DNA of 64,000 nt from Desulfosporosinus orientis DSM 765 (GTDB lineage: Bacteria; Bacillota; Desulfitobacteriia; Desulfitobacteriales; Desulfitobacteriaceae), in contig NC_016584.1 of the NCBI RefSeq assembly GCF_000235605.1, positions 4,818,001 through 4,882,000 on the forward strand. Direction: 5' to 3'. How positions within the stretch are numbered: position 1 is the first letter of the stretch; each line of letters begins with the position of its first letter. Shown here one piece after another: positions 44,193 through 53,837 of this stretch. Both the position numbers and the translations under genes were made by a program. The notes under the pieces were generated by a model. It had not been told where the DNA came from. It made no database searches and was given only the letters and a program-made list of their open reading frames with translations.

Positions 44193-45995
44193 TTATTTAG
44201 GAAGGAATATCAGAAAAGTGGTTCCTTTGCCCATATCGCTTTCCACACGGACGTTACCGCCGTGAGCCTCGACAATTTGACGCACAATGGCCAGCCCTAA
44301 GCCCATACCTCCATCTTTACGACTCCTGGCCTTATTAACTCTAAAGAAACGATCAAAGATGTAGGGCAGGGCCTCTTTGGGGATTCCTTCCCCTTCATCT
44401 TGGATTACCAAGCAGATTTCGTTAGGCTCTTCCTTCATGCATACTCGCACCGTTTTGCCCGGCGGCGTATGCCGCAAAGCATTATCTAAAAGATTAATAA
44501 AGACTTGTAAAAGTTGATCCGGGTCTGCAACCAATTGCCCGGACCCCTGGCAAATTTCCAAATTAACCCCCAGCTCTTGGGCCCTGCCTTGAAAACGTTG
44601 GTCGATATCCTGGAGAAAGTCTTCTAAGTCGATCTCAATAGGTTGGATGACTTGTCCGCGTTCGAGCCAGTTAATTTCCTGCAGATTTTGGACCAAGCGG
44701 GCTAAGCGTTTGGATTCTTCTATAACTAAGTCAATATATTCTTCATGTTGATCTATTGGTATAACTCCATCTTCAATAGCTTCCAAATATCCTTGGATTA
44801 AATGCAGCGGGGTCCTAAGCTCATGAGTGACACTGGCCAAGAACTCACGCCGGGACTTTTCCGCCCGCAGGGAAGCCGTCACATCCCGCAATACGGCAAC
44901 ATGCCCGCGTATACCTTCATTTTCCGCCATAGGAGCCATAACAATCTGCAACACTTGAATATCCAGGGTTACTAAATCTTCCTGATTTCCCTTTTCAGCC
45001 ATAGCCTGGAGAATGGAAACTATTTGAGTCTTTCTTTCCTCCACCTCTGCTTCATTTTCCTGCCACAAGGCTTTTGCAGAGTCATTGGCATACAGAATCG
45101 AACCATCTATGCTCAGCATGATCACTGCATCACTGATACTTTCCACAATTCCCTGGAGTAAATTCTTCTCTTGGGAAAGCCAAGCCATATGATTCTTCAA
45201 GCTTTCCCCCATTGAATTCAAAGACTCTGCCAACTCACCAATTTCATCCTTGCTGGTAACTCCTTGAATAGGCAAAAAATCGCCTTTGGCCATACGAGTA
45301 GCGCCACGCTGCATTAAGCCCAGGGGACGGGTAACATGCTGGGCAAAAATAAGGCTGACCACTGTAGCCAGAAAAACGGCAATTAAGGAAGCATACAGGA
45401 TTAAGCGGCGAAAGGTGGCAATGCTTTCTTGTAAGGGAATAGGAGAACTACCCAGCAAAACAACCCCTTTAACTGGATTTGAGCCCACTGGAGTAGCCGC
45501 AAGCAGCATAGCTTGTGCACCGCCATTGATGGGCAGGGCTTTAATAGAGATGGTCTGACCGGACAAGACTTGCTCTAGATTACCTTGGGTAAAAAAATCC
45601 GTTGGGCGCAGATCTCCGGACCAGCCATTAAGGGCACCTCCGATTAGACTCTTGGGATACCACTCAATACTGCCCTGGGTCCCCTGGGGATTAATTGAGC
45701 CCGCCATAACGACTAGATTTCCCTGGGTGTCAAGAAGCACCAGTTGAGTTCCGGAAGTTAACTTAAGAGATTCAAGTAAGGCAAGACGAGCACTCCAGTT
45801 GGGTACAGATGCCAACTGTGCCGATATTTCCGTAGCTTCTGAACGAAGAGAATTTAATTTTTGCTGCAGATAAAAATCACCAAACAGCCAAGTAAGGGTA
45901 AAACCCAACCCCCCGAGAACAACGAGAATCAGCAGGGTTATAGCAAGCCATAATTTCATGGAAATTGACCAGGGATGATGCTTTCTCCTAATCAT
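44193..45995 (-). CDS. Membrane sensor histidine kinase, WalK/PhoR type
   Basis: A 600-residue protein. Two transmembrane helices (about 15-38 and 195-218) flank an extracytoplasmic domain of about 155 residues; then HAMP (AQHVTRPLGLMQRGATRMAKG), PAS (about 285-380), the HisKA box ASVTHELRTPLHLIQGY and HATPase (VFINLLDNALRHTP, DEGEGIP, GMGLGLAIVRQIVEAHGG). It overlaps the response-regulator stop by 4 bp, so the two form a classical pair. Architecture fits the PhoR/ResE/WalK group; the signal is not known. Confidence 0.93.
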   Translation of the reverse strand: MIRRKHHPWSISMKLWLAITLLILVVLGGLGFTLTWLFGDFYLQQKLNSLRSEATEISAQLASVPNWSARLALLESLKLTSGTQLVLLDTQGNLVVMAGSINPQGTQGSIEWYPKSLIGGALNGWSGDLRPTDFFTQGNLEQVLSGQTISIKALPINGGAQAMLLAATPVGSNPVKGVVLLGSSPIPLQESIATFRRLILYASLIAVFLATVVSLIFAQHVTRPLGLMQRGATRMAKGDFLPIQGVTSKDEIGELAESLNSMGESLKNHMAWLSQEKNLLQGIVESISDAVIMLSIDGSILYANDSAKALWQENEAEVEERKTQIVSILQAMAEKGNQEDLVTLDIQVLQIVMAPMAENEGIRGHVAVLRDVTASLRAEKSRREFLASVTHELRTPLHLIQGYLEAIEDGVIPIDQHEEYIDLVIEESKRLARLVQNLQEINWLERGQVIQPIEIDLEDFLQDIDQRFQGRAQELGVNLEICQGSGQLVADPDQLLQVFINLLDNALRHTPPGKTVRVCMKEEPNEICLVIQDEGEGIPKEALPYIFDRFFRVNKARSRKDGGMGLGLAIVRQIVEAHGGNVRVESDMGKGTTFLIFLPK

Positions 45996-46687
45996 TTAGA
46001 GTGTACCTGATCAGAGTCAAATTTGTAACCCACACCCCAGACGGTGACCAACATCCCTTTGACGCTGGGATGATTGAGCTTCTCTCTCAGTTTTTTAACA
46101 TGGGTATCCACTGTACGGGCATCCCCATAGAAATCATAACCCCACACTGTTTCCATCAGTTGTTCTCTTGAAAACACTCGCCCTCGATTTTTAGCTAGGA
46201 AATATAATAAATCAAATTCAAGAGGGGTCAAATTGATAACCTCATCGCCAATACTTACCCGGTGCCGTTCTTTGTCAATACAGAGCAAGCCTGCCGTGAT
46301 TTCCGAAGAAACTGATTGAAGCTGCCCTCTGGAACGGCGTAAGAGAGCCTTGACTCGCGCAACAAGTTCCTTCGTACTAAAGGGCTTAACCAGATAATCA
46401 TCCGCCCCCAGCTCAAGCCCCAGAACACGGTCAAACTCTTCCCCCCGAGCAGTGAGCATAATGATGGGCAGGGATGAACTCTCCCGGACTTCACGACAGA
46501 CACGCCAGCCATCAATATCCGGCATCATCAGATCAATAATCAATAAGGAAAACTGACCTGCCCGAAATTTTTCTAAGGCCACACGTCCATCCTCTGCTTC
46601 CTCAACTGTGAAGCCTTCTCGTTCGAGATATAAGCGTACTAAACTTCTGATTTTTTCTTCGTCATCAACAATTAAAATCGGGTCCAA
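45992..46687 (-). CDS. OmpR/PhoB-family response regulator
   Basis: A 231-residue regulator. Receiver domain (1-120) with ILIVDDEEKIR, phospho-Asp in LLIIDLMMPDIDGW, Thr in IMLTARGEEFD and Lys in DYLVKPFSTKEL; C-terminal winged helix (about 130-228) with LTPLEFDLLYFLAKNRGRVFS and GYDFYGDARTVDTHVKKLREKL. The start is TTG at 46687, with GGGGAG 8 bp upstream. Partner of the downstream kinase. The upstream gap of 131 bp is AT-rich with TATAAT boxes. Confidence 0.94.
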   Translation of the reverse strand: MDPILIVDDEEKIRSLVRLYLEREGFTVEEAEDGRVALEKFRAGQFSLLIIDLMMPDIDGWRVCREVRESSSLPIIMLTARGEEFDRVLGLELGADDYLVKPFSTKELVARVKALLRRSRGQLQSVSSEITAGLLCIDKERHRVSIGDEVINLTPLEFDLLYFLAKNRGRVFSREQLMETVWGYDFYGDARTVDTHVKKLREKLNHPSVKGMLVTVWGVGYKFDSDQVHSK

Positions 46688-46818
46688 TTTACAAACTCCC
46701 CTTTGGTGGCCGATTAAATAGAACTTCCATCAGTTCCTTTAATTATAGCTTAGATTATATCATTATTAAGTCTATCATTCATTTTTGAATATTTTGTGAC
46801 TAAACTATGATATAAATC

Positions 46819-47181
46819 TTAGTATTGCAAAGCCCCTTTATACCAATGAACTTCAGACTTATCCTCCAGCCAGCGAATGGCAATCACATCAAATCTTAAG
46901 CTCGGCCAACTAGTATATCTTTTTTGCAGCAAATAAAAGGAGGCAATAGACTGTAAGCGCTGGGCTTTTTTAAAGGTGATGCTCTCTTCTCCCCAACCTC
47001 GATAGGCTGACCTGCGGGTGCGTACTTCTATAAACACCAGAACTTCACCATCCAGAGCAATTATATCCATTTCTCCTTTAGGACAACGATAATTTTGTTG
47101 GATTATGACTAGTCCTGATTCTTGAATTGTATTTGCAGCTAATTCTTCGCCGGATTTTCCCAGAGATTGTTTGTTCCCCAT
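46819..47181 (-). CDS. yraN: YraN family (UPF0102) endonuclease-like protein
   Basis: A 120-residue protein with the restriction-endonuclease-like core GEMDIIALDGEVLVFIEVRTR, matching a D-ExK-type site (Glu/Asp present, Arg replacing the usual Lys side after V) and an N-terminal LGKSGEELAANTIQ helix. The family is near-universal; its role, perhaps in DNA processing, is not established. Commonly found near rnhB and comM, as here. Confidence 0.88.
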   Translation of the reverse strand: MGNKQSLGKSGEELAANTIQESGLVIIQQNYRCPKGEMDIIALDGEVLVFIEVRTRRSAYRGWGEESITFKKAQRLQSIASFYLLQKRYTSWPSLRFDVIAIRWLEDKSEVHWYKGALQY

Positions 47182-47287
47182 GACAGGACATCTCCTTTTC
47201 TCCTTAGTATCCTTGTGCGATTAGCTTAGCTGATAATTCCCCATGCCGCTACTGCAGTACCATCAGATGATGACAATGTGAGTACTC

Positions 47288-47490
47288 CTGGGGTCGGGCA
47301 GTTTCGCCACATCCGCTTACTCAGCATTCCGAAGCTCGCCTACTCGCCGGTGCGGGAGCTTCACCAAACCTCCGGGTAATACCTGAGGTGAACCATGGCT
47401 CCGCTTCCCCGCGCCGGCTTTGTAAGCTTTACCGCCTCTCCATGCAATGAGTTCACTCCTGTGGACGAAGCTGCCCTGGCTTTCAGGTCA
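47288..47490. repeat. About 200-bp intergenic element with imperfect terminal inverted repeats
   Basis: The left end (47288-47312, CCTGGGGTCGGGCAGTTTCG...) is complementary to the right end (about 47460-47490, CGAAGCTGCCCTGGCTTTCAGG). Inside, GCCGGTGCGGGAGC...TTCACC (about 47346-47365) is complementary to GGTGAA...CCCCGCGCCGG (about 47387-47418). The whole can fold as one long branched hairpin. Partial relatives are at 9622-9660 and 11632-11720. It encodes no protein. The rest of the gap 47182-47627 shows nothing but the terminator. Confidence 0.65.
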
Positions 47491-47548
47491 ACGGTCTTTT
47501 TGAATGTTTTGGGGCATTTTAAGATATACATTTTTCAGAGGTAGTATA

Positions 47549-47584
47549 AAGAGATTCTCAGTTTTATAAACTGAGAATCTCTTC
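47549..47584 (-). terminator. Terminator of the nuo operon
   Basis: AAGAGATTCTCAGTTT pairs with AACTGAGAATCTCTT over a 3-4 nt loop. The minus-strand tail is TTATAC, moderately U-rich. Confidence 0.75.
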
Positions 47585-47627
47585 TTTGCTTAGCATTGAA
47601 ACCATAACCTTAGTCAACAACTAAGGA

Positions 47628-49064
47628 TTAAAACAAACTCTGGGCGGCAGAAATCGCCATTTGAGCCAGTGGGGTTGGGTAAAGACCAATGACAATGGTG
47701 ATGACCATAGTGAATACCAGGGTGAATTTCATGGCTCCATGGACCGGAACATCCGGTAATCCTTCCCCTTCAGCCAGGAACATGACTTTGACAACGGAAA
47801 GATAGTAGTACACGGAGATCATACTCATCACAAAACCGATATAGGCAATAGCCACATACCCTGAATCCATAACGGCAGAGAAAAGATAAAACTTTCCAAC
47901 GAAACCTGCCAAAGGCGGAATTCCGGCCAGGGATAACAAGGAAGCTGTCATAACTACGGTTGCTAAAGGTGAACGCCGCCATAACCCTGCCAAATCTCTG
48001 ATCTCACTACTGCCTTGTTTTTCGGAGATGAGCGTTGCTACAGCAAAAGCTCCCATATTAGCGAAGACATATATCATGGCGTAGAAGATAACGCCTTTGA
48101 TCCCCGCAACGGATTCGGCAATAATGCCCACCATTAAATATCCCGCTTGAGCAATGCTTGAAAAAGCTAAGAGACGTTTCAGATTCGTCTGCGGTATAGC
48201 GATCAAGTTACCCATAATCATGGTCATAGCTGCCAAGACTAACAACAGTGATTGACCAGTTGCTGAGAAGGATTGGGAATTCATGGTGATGAGATAAACA
48301 CGAATCAGCACTGAAAAGGCAGCGGCCTTTGAGGCAATAGCCAAAAATGCCGTAACTGGTGTAGGCGCACCTTCGTAAATATCCGGCGACCAGAGGTGAA
48401 AGGGAACCAGGGAAATCTTAAAGCCCAATCCAGCCAAAATGAACACCGTCGCCAAGAAGGAAGCCGGCGTCAGATTGCCGCCTAGCCTGCTGGCAATGAC
48501 TGCCAGCTCAGTAGATCCCGTCAAACCATAGATTAGGCTGATTCCGTAGAGCAATATAGCAGAGGAAGTAGCCCCCAGCACCAGGTATTTGATGCCGGCC
48601 TCGGAAGAACGAGGGTCATCAGCTAAATACGCTACCAAAATATAGAAGGAAATCGTCATGAGCTCTAAGCCCACATACATCGTAATCAACTCGCCGGCTC
48701 CAGCCATGATCATCATGCCTAAGGTAGCCATCAGGAGCAAGGAGTAGAATTCCCCGCGATGTTTCGGTAATTTCTGCACATATCCCCCGGAGGAGAGTAC
48801 AACCAGCAGTGCAGCTGCAAGGAAAAGTATCTTGAAATAGATAGCAAACTGATCGTGCAGATACAAGCCGTCTAAGAAAGAAATTCTCTCGCCAAAGAAA
48901 AAGTCATATAAGGTATAACTGAGAATACCCGCTAAGGAGAAAACAGTCAGCGGCATCATACCTTTACGGGCTCCAGCTGGAATCAACAGTCCAATGGCCA
49001 ACAGAATTAAGGAAAGAAGGACCAGGGATATTTCAGGCGTGAGCACTGTTGTAATATTGAACAT
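47628..49064 (-). CDS. nuoN: NADH-quinone oxidoreductase-like subunit N
   Basis: A 478-residue antiporter-like membrane subunit of complex I, about 14 helices. Typical blocks: MMIMAGAGELITMYVGLELMTISFY, FKISLVPFHLWSPDIYEGAP and LAIASKAAAFSVLIRVY with the conserved Lys, LKRLLAFSSIAQAGYLMVG. It couples quinone reduction to proton translocation. Last of the nuoA-N operon; it overlaps nuoM by one base. Confidence 0.95.
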   Translation of the reverse strand: MFNITTVLTPEISLVLLSLILLAIGLLIPAGARKGMMPLTVFSLAGILSYTLYDFFFGERISFLDGLYLHDQFAIYFKILFLAAALLVVLSSGGYVQKLPKHRGEFYSLLLMATLGMMIMAGAGELITMYVGLELMTISFYILVAYLADDPRSSEAGIKYLVLGATSSAILLYGISLIYGLTGSTELAVIASRLGGNLTPASFLATVFILAGLGFKISLVPFHLWSPDIYEGAPTPVTAFLAIASKAAAFSVLIRVYLITMNSQSFSATGQSLLLVLAAMTMIMGNLIAIPQTNLKRLLAFSSIAQAGYLMVGIIAESVAGIKGVIFYAMIYVFANMGAFAVATLISEKQGSSEIRDLAGLWRRSPLATVVMTASLLSLAGIPPLAGFVGKFYLFSAVMDSGYVAIAYIGFVMSMISVYYYLSVVKVMFLAEGEGLPDVPVHGAMKFTLVFTMVITIVIGLYPTPLAQMAISAAQSLF

Positions 49065-50620
49065 TAGAACAACCCTCCCATCTTCGCCTGACTCACCATC
49101 TCAAGGACCTTGGCAAGGCCTGAGGAGGTAACTCCGGTATTAATCATACCCAAGACTAAGTTGGGGAATATCCCGCCAACAAAGATCACGAAGCCAAATA
49201 CAACTAAAGGCACCAGTTCCGGCCCGCGAATGTCTTTTAGATAATCCCATTCGGAGCGGCGGGGTCCAAAGAGGACATTGGCAATGGTTCTCAAGATGTA
49301 GACTGCCGTGAAGATAATCCCAGCAATCCCTAACACTGTTTGCACAGGCAAAGCCTTAATAGAGCCCATGAAGATGGTAAATTCAGCAATAAAATTAACC
49401 GTGCCGGGCAATCCCAGGGAAGCCATCCCTGCAATCATGAAACCAATGGCCAAACGGGGCATCTGATGCGCCAGTCCGCCCAAATCGGCAATATTGCGGG
49501 TATGTGTTTTCTCATAGATGAACCCGATCATGGAGAAGAAGAGAGCTGCCATCACACCATGGGCAAACATCATTGCCACAGCTCCTGTTGCCGCAGTAGG
49601 ACTCAAGGCGGCCACAGCGATGATAACATATCCCATATGGCTGACGGATGAATATCCCACCACATATTTCAGGTCTTTTTGAGCCAAAGCAATAAAGGCG
49701 GCATACAGGACACTGACCACAGCCAGAGTAGCTATATAAGGCGCCCAGAACTTAGCACCAATGGGCAGGACAAAAATACCTAAGCGAATTAAACCGTAGC
49801 CCCCGATCTTCTTCAAGACCCCGGCGTGAATCATACTCACTGCCGTAGGTGCTCCGGCATAACCATCAGGAGACCAGGAGTGGAAAGGAAACATGGAAAT
49901 CAAGGAACCAAAACCTACAATCATTAAAGCAAAGGCAACTTTTTGGAAAGCCGGACTGTAGAGGTCCTGCCGGGCTGCCAGCTGATCAAACATAAAGGTA
50001 GGATTGCCGTTTGAACCTGCTGCCAAGTAGAGAGCGACCATGCCAACCAAGAGGAAAGCCGATCCAATCAGCAGGAAAATGGTCAGTTTCATAGCGGCGT
50101 ATTCCTTAGTAACCCGTTTGGTGCTCCCCCAGATGATAACCATGATGTAGATTGGGATAACCACAATTTCATAGAAAAGGAAGAAGATAAACAGATCCCG
50201 GGCAATGAAGGTGCCCATGACACCGGCAATCAGAATAAGGAGCAGGATAAAGAACTCTTTGACACGCTTGTCAATATTCCAGGAAGCATAGATAGACGAA
50301 AAACCAATCAGGTTTGTGAGCAGCAGCATGGGTAAACTTATGCCATCCACACCCAAAGCTAAGGTCACGCCCAAATCCGGAACCCAGGGAATGGTCAGCG
50401 TGTACTGCATTCCCCCCTGCGCCCAATCATAGGCTGCAAAGGCATAAAGAGAAAGCACTAAGGATACGAACATACCCAGAGCGGCTACGATTTTTATAGT
50501 TTTTGTCTCTTCCTTGGGCAGGAAAACAATGGTTAGCATAGCCACGAGGGGTGCCAGCAGCGTGAAGGGCAGGATCATGGATATTGAACTCACTGTTGGT
50601 AGTGCTGGTAGTGCAGACAT
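49064..50620 (-). CDS. nuoM: NADH-quinone oxidoreductase-like subunit M
   Basis: A 518-residue antiporter-like subunit, about 14 helices. Hallmarks: FIFFLFYEIVVIPIYIMVIIWG with Glu, SMFPFHSWSPDGYAGAPTAVSMIHAGVLKKIGGYGLIR with the two conserved Lys, and DLKYVVGYSSVSHMGYV. Lies between nuoL and nuoN with one-base overlaps. Confidence 0.96.
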   Translation of the reverse strand: MSALPALPTVSSISMILPFTLLAPLVAMLTIVFLPKEETKTIKIVAALGMFVSLVLSLYAFAAYDWAQGGMQYTLTIPWVPDLGVTLALGVDGISLPMLLLTNLIGFSSIYASWNIDKRVKEFFILLLILIAGVMGTFIARDLFIFFLFYEIVVIPIYIMVIIWGSTKRVTKEYAAMKLTIFLLIGSAFLLVGMVALYLAAGSNGNPTFMFDQLAARQDLYSPAFQKVAFALMIVGFGSLISMFPFHSWSPDGYAGAPTAVSMIHAGVLKKIGGYGLIRLGIFVLPIGAKFWAPYIATLAVVSVLYAAFIALAQKDLKYVVGYSSVSHMGYVIIAVAALSPTAATGAVAMMFAHGVMAALFFSMIGFIYEKTHTRNIADLGGLAHQMPRLAIGFMIAGMASLGLPGTVNFIAEFTIFMGSIKALPVQTVLGIAGIIFTAVYILRTIANVLFGPRRSEWDYLKDIRGPELVPLVVFGFVIFVGGIFPNLVLGMINTGVTSSGLAKVLEMVSQAKMGGLF

Positions 50621-52566
50621 TATTTCACACCTCCTAGCGTCGCTAAGGGGTTAAGCGCCGATAGTTGACCTTCCCCAAAGACAAAGACCATGAAGATAAT
50701 TACGACTGCGAAGAAGAACACCATAGCATAGGTTTGCAGCTGTCCGGTATTGGTACGGCGCAAAACTTTGCCGCTGCCCCGGGTAATTAAAGCCAGGCCA
50801 TTGACAATGCCGTCCACGATGTAGATATCAAACCAGTAGAGAACTTTGCCCAGGCCATCCATAATGTAGTGAATAAGCCAGAGATAGATCTCATCAATGT
50901 AGTATTTATTCTTCAGTAATTTGTAGACGCCAGGGAAGCGTGCCACCATGTCCTCAGCGGAGATGGCTTTCACCACATAGATCGCGTAAGCTAAGGCGAT
51001 ACCTAAAAGTCCGGCTACGACGGAAATACCGGCTAAGCCCCAGGCTATCCCTTCATGCTCAAATTCTCCATAGTGGATAAAGAAGCCGAAATTATGCTCC
51101 GGCAGAGCCACAAAGCCGCCAAAAACACTGAGAAAACCAAGAATCATCAAGGGAATGGTCATGCTCCAGGGAGATTCCTTAGCATGATTCTCCGACCTTT
51201 CCGGTCCCATAAACACTACAAAGAACAGCCTACACATATAAAAGGCTGTCAGGAAGGCTGTAAATAAGCCAACGCCATAAATAATCGGGTGACCGTTATG
51301 CAGGGCACTGGCCAAAATTTCATCCTTGGACCAGAAGCCGGCAAAAGGAGGAACTCCCGAGATGGCCAAGACACCAATTGCGAAAGTCGTCCCTGTAATA
51401 GGCATCTTCTTCCAAAGTCCGCCCATTTCCCAGATGTCCTGCTTATGATGCATGGCGTAAATTACAGAGCCTGCACCTAAGAACATCAGAGCCTTGAAGA
51501 AGGCATGGGTCATCAGGTGGAACATGGACGAGGTCAGGGAGCCTACGCCTAAGGCAAAAATCATATAGCCCAACTGGCTTAAAGTTGAGTAGGCCAGGAT
51601 TCGTTTGATGTCATCCTGAGCAATGGCAATAGAGGCGGCAAAAATCGCCGTAAATGCCCCTAAGCCGGCAATGAACTGTAAAGCCATGGGGGAAGCATGA
51701 TCAAAGAAGAAATACATCCGGGCCACTAAATAAACCCCGGCCACAACCATGGTTGCCGCATGGATCAAAGCACTGACAGGCGTCGGACCTTCCATGGCAT
51801 CCGGGAGCCAAACATGGAGAGGAAACTGTCCGGATTTTCCGATGGGTCCCATAAAAACGAGGAAAGCCGTAATAGTAACATAGCCTGCTGTGCCAATCAC
51901 AGCCACATCCTGAATGTTCATGCTCATTGCTGCCGAAAGGGCCGCAAAATCCAGGGTGCCAAACTTGGCATAGATAAAGAGCATGCCCAAGAGCAAGCCG
52001 AAGTCTCCCACACGAGTGGTAATAAAGGCTTTCTTGGCAGCCTCCCGTGCGGATACTTTGAAGAACCAGAAACCAATCAACAAATAGGAGCAGAGTCCTA
52101 CTAACTCCCAGAAAATAAAGAGCTGCAGGAGGTTCGTCGCTATAACCATGCCCAGCATAGATGATGCAAACAAGGACTGATAAGCATAATACCGCGAAAA
52201 ACCCTCATCTCCGTGCATATATCCTAAAGAGTAAATTTGTACCATGGAGGCTACTAACGTAACAACAAAGAGCATCATGGCACTAAGAGGATCGACGATG
52301 GTCCCAAAATCAATCTTTAAGCCTACAATATCAAGCCAATTCACATTTACAATCGCAGGATGCTCCACAATTTCTCCGCCCGCCTGAATGACACCCAGGC
52401 CAATAGCAATAGCCAAGCCCAATGAGGCGAGAATTGCGAGAATCGACACTGTGGAAGACAGTCCTTTGGATCGTTTCGTGACAAAGGCGATGAGTAGAAA
52501 CGACAAGAAGGGCAAAAAAGGAACTAACCACGCCCAATGAAAGAGATCATGCATTTCCTTGAACAC
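50620..52566 (-). CDS. nuoL: NADH-quinone oxidoreductase-like subunit L
   Basis: A 648-residue antiporter-like subunit. Key blocks: LFIFWELVGLCSYLLIGFWF, GKSGQFPLHVWLPDAMEGPTPVSALIHAATMVVAGVYLVARM, DDIKRILAYSTLSQLGYMIFALG. The C-terminal part (about 530-648) contains the long lateral helix region and a last membrane helix. Normal length. Follows nuoK by about 20 bp. Confidence 0.96.
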   Translation of the reverse strand: MFKEMHDLFHWAWLVPFLPFLSFLLIAFVTKRSKGLSSTVSILAILASLGLAIAIGLGVIQAGGEIVEHPAIVNVNWLDIVGLKIDFGTIVDPLSAMMLFVVTLVASMVQIYSLGYMHGDEGFSRYYAYQSLFASSMLGMVIATNLLQLFIFWELVGLCSYLLIGFWFFKVSAREAAKKAFITTRVGDFGLLLGMLFIYAKFGTLDFAALSAAMSMNIQDVAVIGTAGYVTITAFLVFMGPIGKSGQFPLHVWLPDAMEGPTPVSALIHAATMVVAGVYLVARMYFFFDHASPMALQFIAGLGAFTAIFAASIAIAQDDIKRILAYSTLSQLGYMIFALGVGSLTSSMFHLMTHAFFKALMFLGAGSVIYAMHHKQDIWEMGGLWKKMPITGTTFAIGVLAISGVPPFAGFWSKDEILASALHNGHPIIYGVGLFTAFLTAFYMCRLFFVVFMGPERSENHAKESPWSMTIPLMILGFLSVFGGFVALPEHNFGFFIHYGEFEHEGIAWGLAGISVVAGLLGIALAYAIYVVKAISAEDMVARFPGVYKLLKNKYYIDEIYLWLIHYIMDGLGKVLYWFDIYIVDGIVNGLALITRGSGKVLRRTNTGQLQTYAMVFFFAVVIIFMVFVFGEGQLSALNPLATLGGVK

Positions 52567-52587
52567 CTACCTTCTCCATAGTCTCTC

Positions 52588-52929
52588 TTACCACTTCAAC
52601 CAATTCAAATCGTCAACGTTGGTTGATTGACGATTACGGTGAATTGTAATAATCAATGCAAGTCCAACTGCAACTTCGGCGGCTGCGACAACAATGACGA
52701 AAAGAGCAGCCACATGTCCGGTAAGCACATAGTGAATGTCTATCTTTTGATTCCAGATAAAACGGTTGAACGCCACAAAATTAATGTTGACGGCATTCAG
52801 CATTAATTCAATAGACATGAGGGTGGCAATAATATTTCTCTTGGCAAATACCCCATATAATCCGATGGAAAAGAGCATCGCCCCTACCAAGAGATACGTC
52901 GAAAGCCCAACACTAAAATTTCCAATCAT
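52588..52929 (-). CDS. nuoK: NADH-quinone oxidoreductase-like subunit K
   Basis: A 113-residue, three-helix subunit with the essential Glu in [18 protein letters not shown] near residue 40 and a second in [16 protein letters not shown]. It overlaps nuoJ by 4 bp. Part of the proton channel link between NuoH and the antiporter arm. Confidence 0.95.
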   Translation of the reverse strand: MIGNFSVGLSTYLLVGAMLFSIGLYGVFAKRNIIATLMSIELMLNAVNINFVAFNRFIWNQKIDIHYVLTGHVAALFVIVVAAAEVAVGLALIITIHRNRQSTNVDDLNWLKW

Positions 52930-53435
52930 TTGCTTTCGTTCACTCCCTTCGCCAAGATCACGGCGCCAACTAAGGCTACAGTGAGCAAAACAGCGGCTGC
53001 TTCAAAGGGGATCATGAAACGGCTAAGCAAAAGCAAGGAAAGGTCTTCTGCCGATCCGCCCCCCGTCCAGGGAGTGGCCAAAATTCGCCAGTCAGGATTA
53101 GTCAATATAACTAAGCCGATGACCGCGAAAACCGCGATGGAAATAATCGCTCCCCCAAACCAACTGCGGGTTTCCGTATTACTGGCGCAGACATCGCCGC
53201 GCAGGGTGAGCATCACTGCGAAGACCACCATCAGGGAGATTGCCGCAGTATAAACCAACAACTGAACTGCTGCCAGGAAGTCGGCATTCAAAAGGATATA
53301 AAGCACAGCTATTCCGGAAAAAGAAAGAGCCAGGTAAAGGGCGCTGTGCACAATGTTCTTGGATGTGACAACCATCCAAGCAGCGGCAATGGACAGGATG
53401 GCAAAAATAAAGAAAATTACAGTGCTCACACTCAC
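52926..53435 (-). CDS. nuoJ: NADH-quinone oxidoreductase-like subunit J
   Basis: A 169-residue subunit with five hydrophobic helices. Family blocks: [52 protein letters not shown], here in short form. It overlaps nuoI and nuoK by 4 bp on each side. Confidence 0.93.
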   Translation of the reverse strand: MSVSTVIFFIFAILSIAAAWMVVTSKNIVHSALYLALSFSGIAVLYILLNADFLAAVQLLVYTAAISLMVVFAVMLTLRGDVCASNTETRSWFGGAIISIAVFAVIGLVILTNPDWRILATPWTGGGSAEDLSLLLLSRFMIPFEAAAVLLTVALVGAVILAKGVNESK

Positions 53436-53833
53436 TCCACCTTTCCTTTTCGCTCAGCGCGTTTAATCATATCCCAGTGCATATCTTCCGGTTCATAAAT
53501 CGCGTTTTCGTATTCTTGAGTCACTTTTAAGGCCTTAGTGGGACATGCTTCTGTACACAAGCCACAGAACAGACAACGGCCCACATCCATATGATAGCTC
53601 GTAAGAACTTTTTTATTGGCTTCATTTTTTTCGCTGGTCAATTTGATAACTGAGTTAGGGCAGGCCATAGCGCACATATTGCAGGAAATGCACTTATCCT
53701 TGTCCAGCCCCATGGAACTTCGCACCCTGGTGGGAAGATTGGGTCTTTCCTCAGGGTAAAACTCAGTGATATTCGGACCGACCATGCGTTTGAAGGTGAT
53801 GCCTAAACCTTGTAGTAGACCTTTACCAAACAC
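53432..53833 (-). CDS. nuoI: NADH-quinone oxidoreductase-like subunit I, 2x[4Fe-4S]
   Basis: A 133-residue ferredoxin-type subunit with two cluster motifs: CISCNMCAMACP near residue 50 and CLFCGLCTEACP near 90. It starts directly with the membrane-associated helix. It carries electrons from the peripheral arm to the N2 cluster in NuoB. Follows nuoH by 4 bp. Confidence 0.95.
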   Translation of the reverse strand: MFGKGLLQGLGITFKRMVGPNITEFYPEERPNLPTRVRSSMGLDKDKCISCNMCAMACPNSVIKLTSEKNEANKKVLTSYHMDVGRCLFCGLCTEACPTKALKVTQEYENAIYEPEDMHWDMIKRAERKGKVE

Positions 53834-53837
53834 TGTG

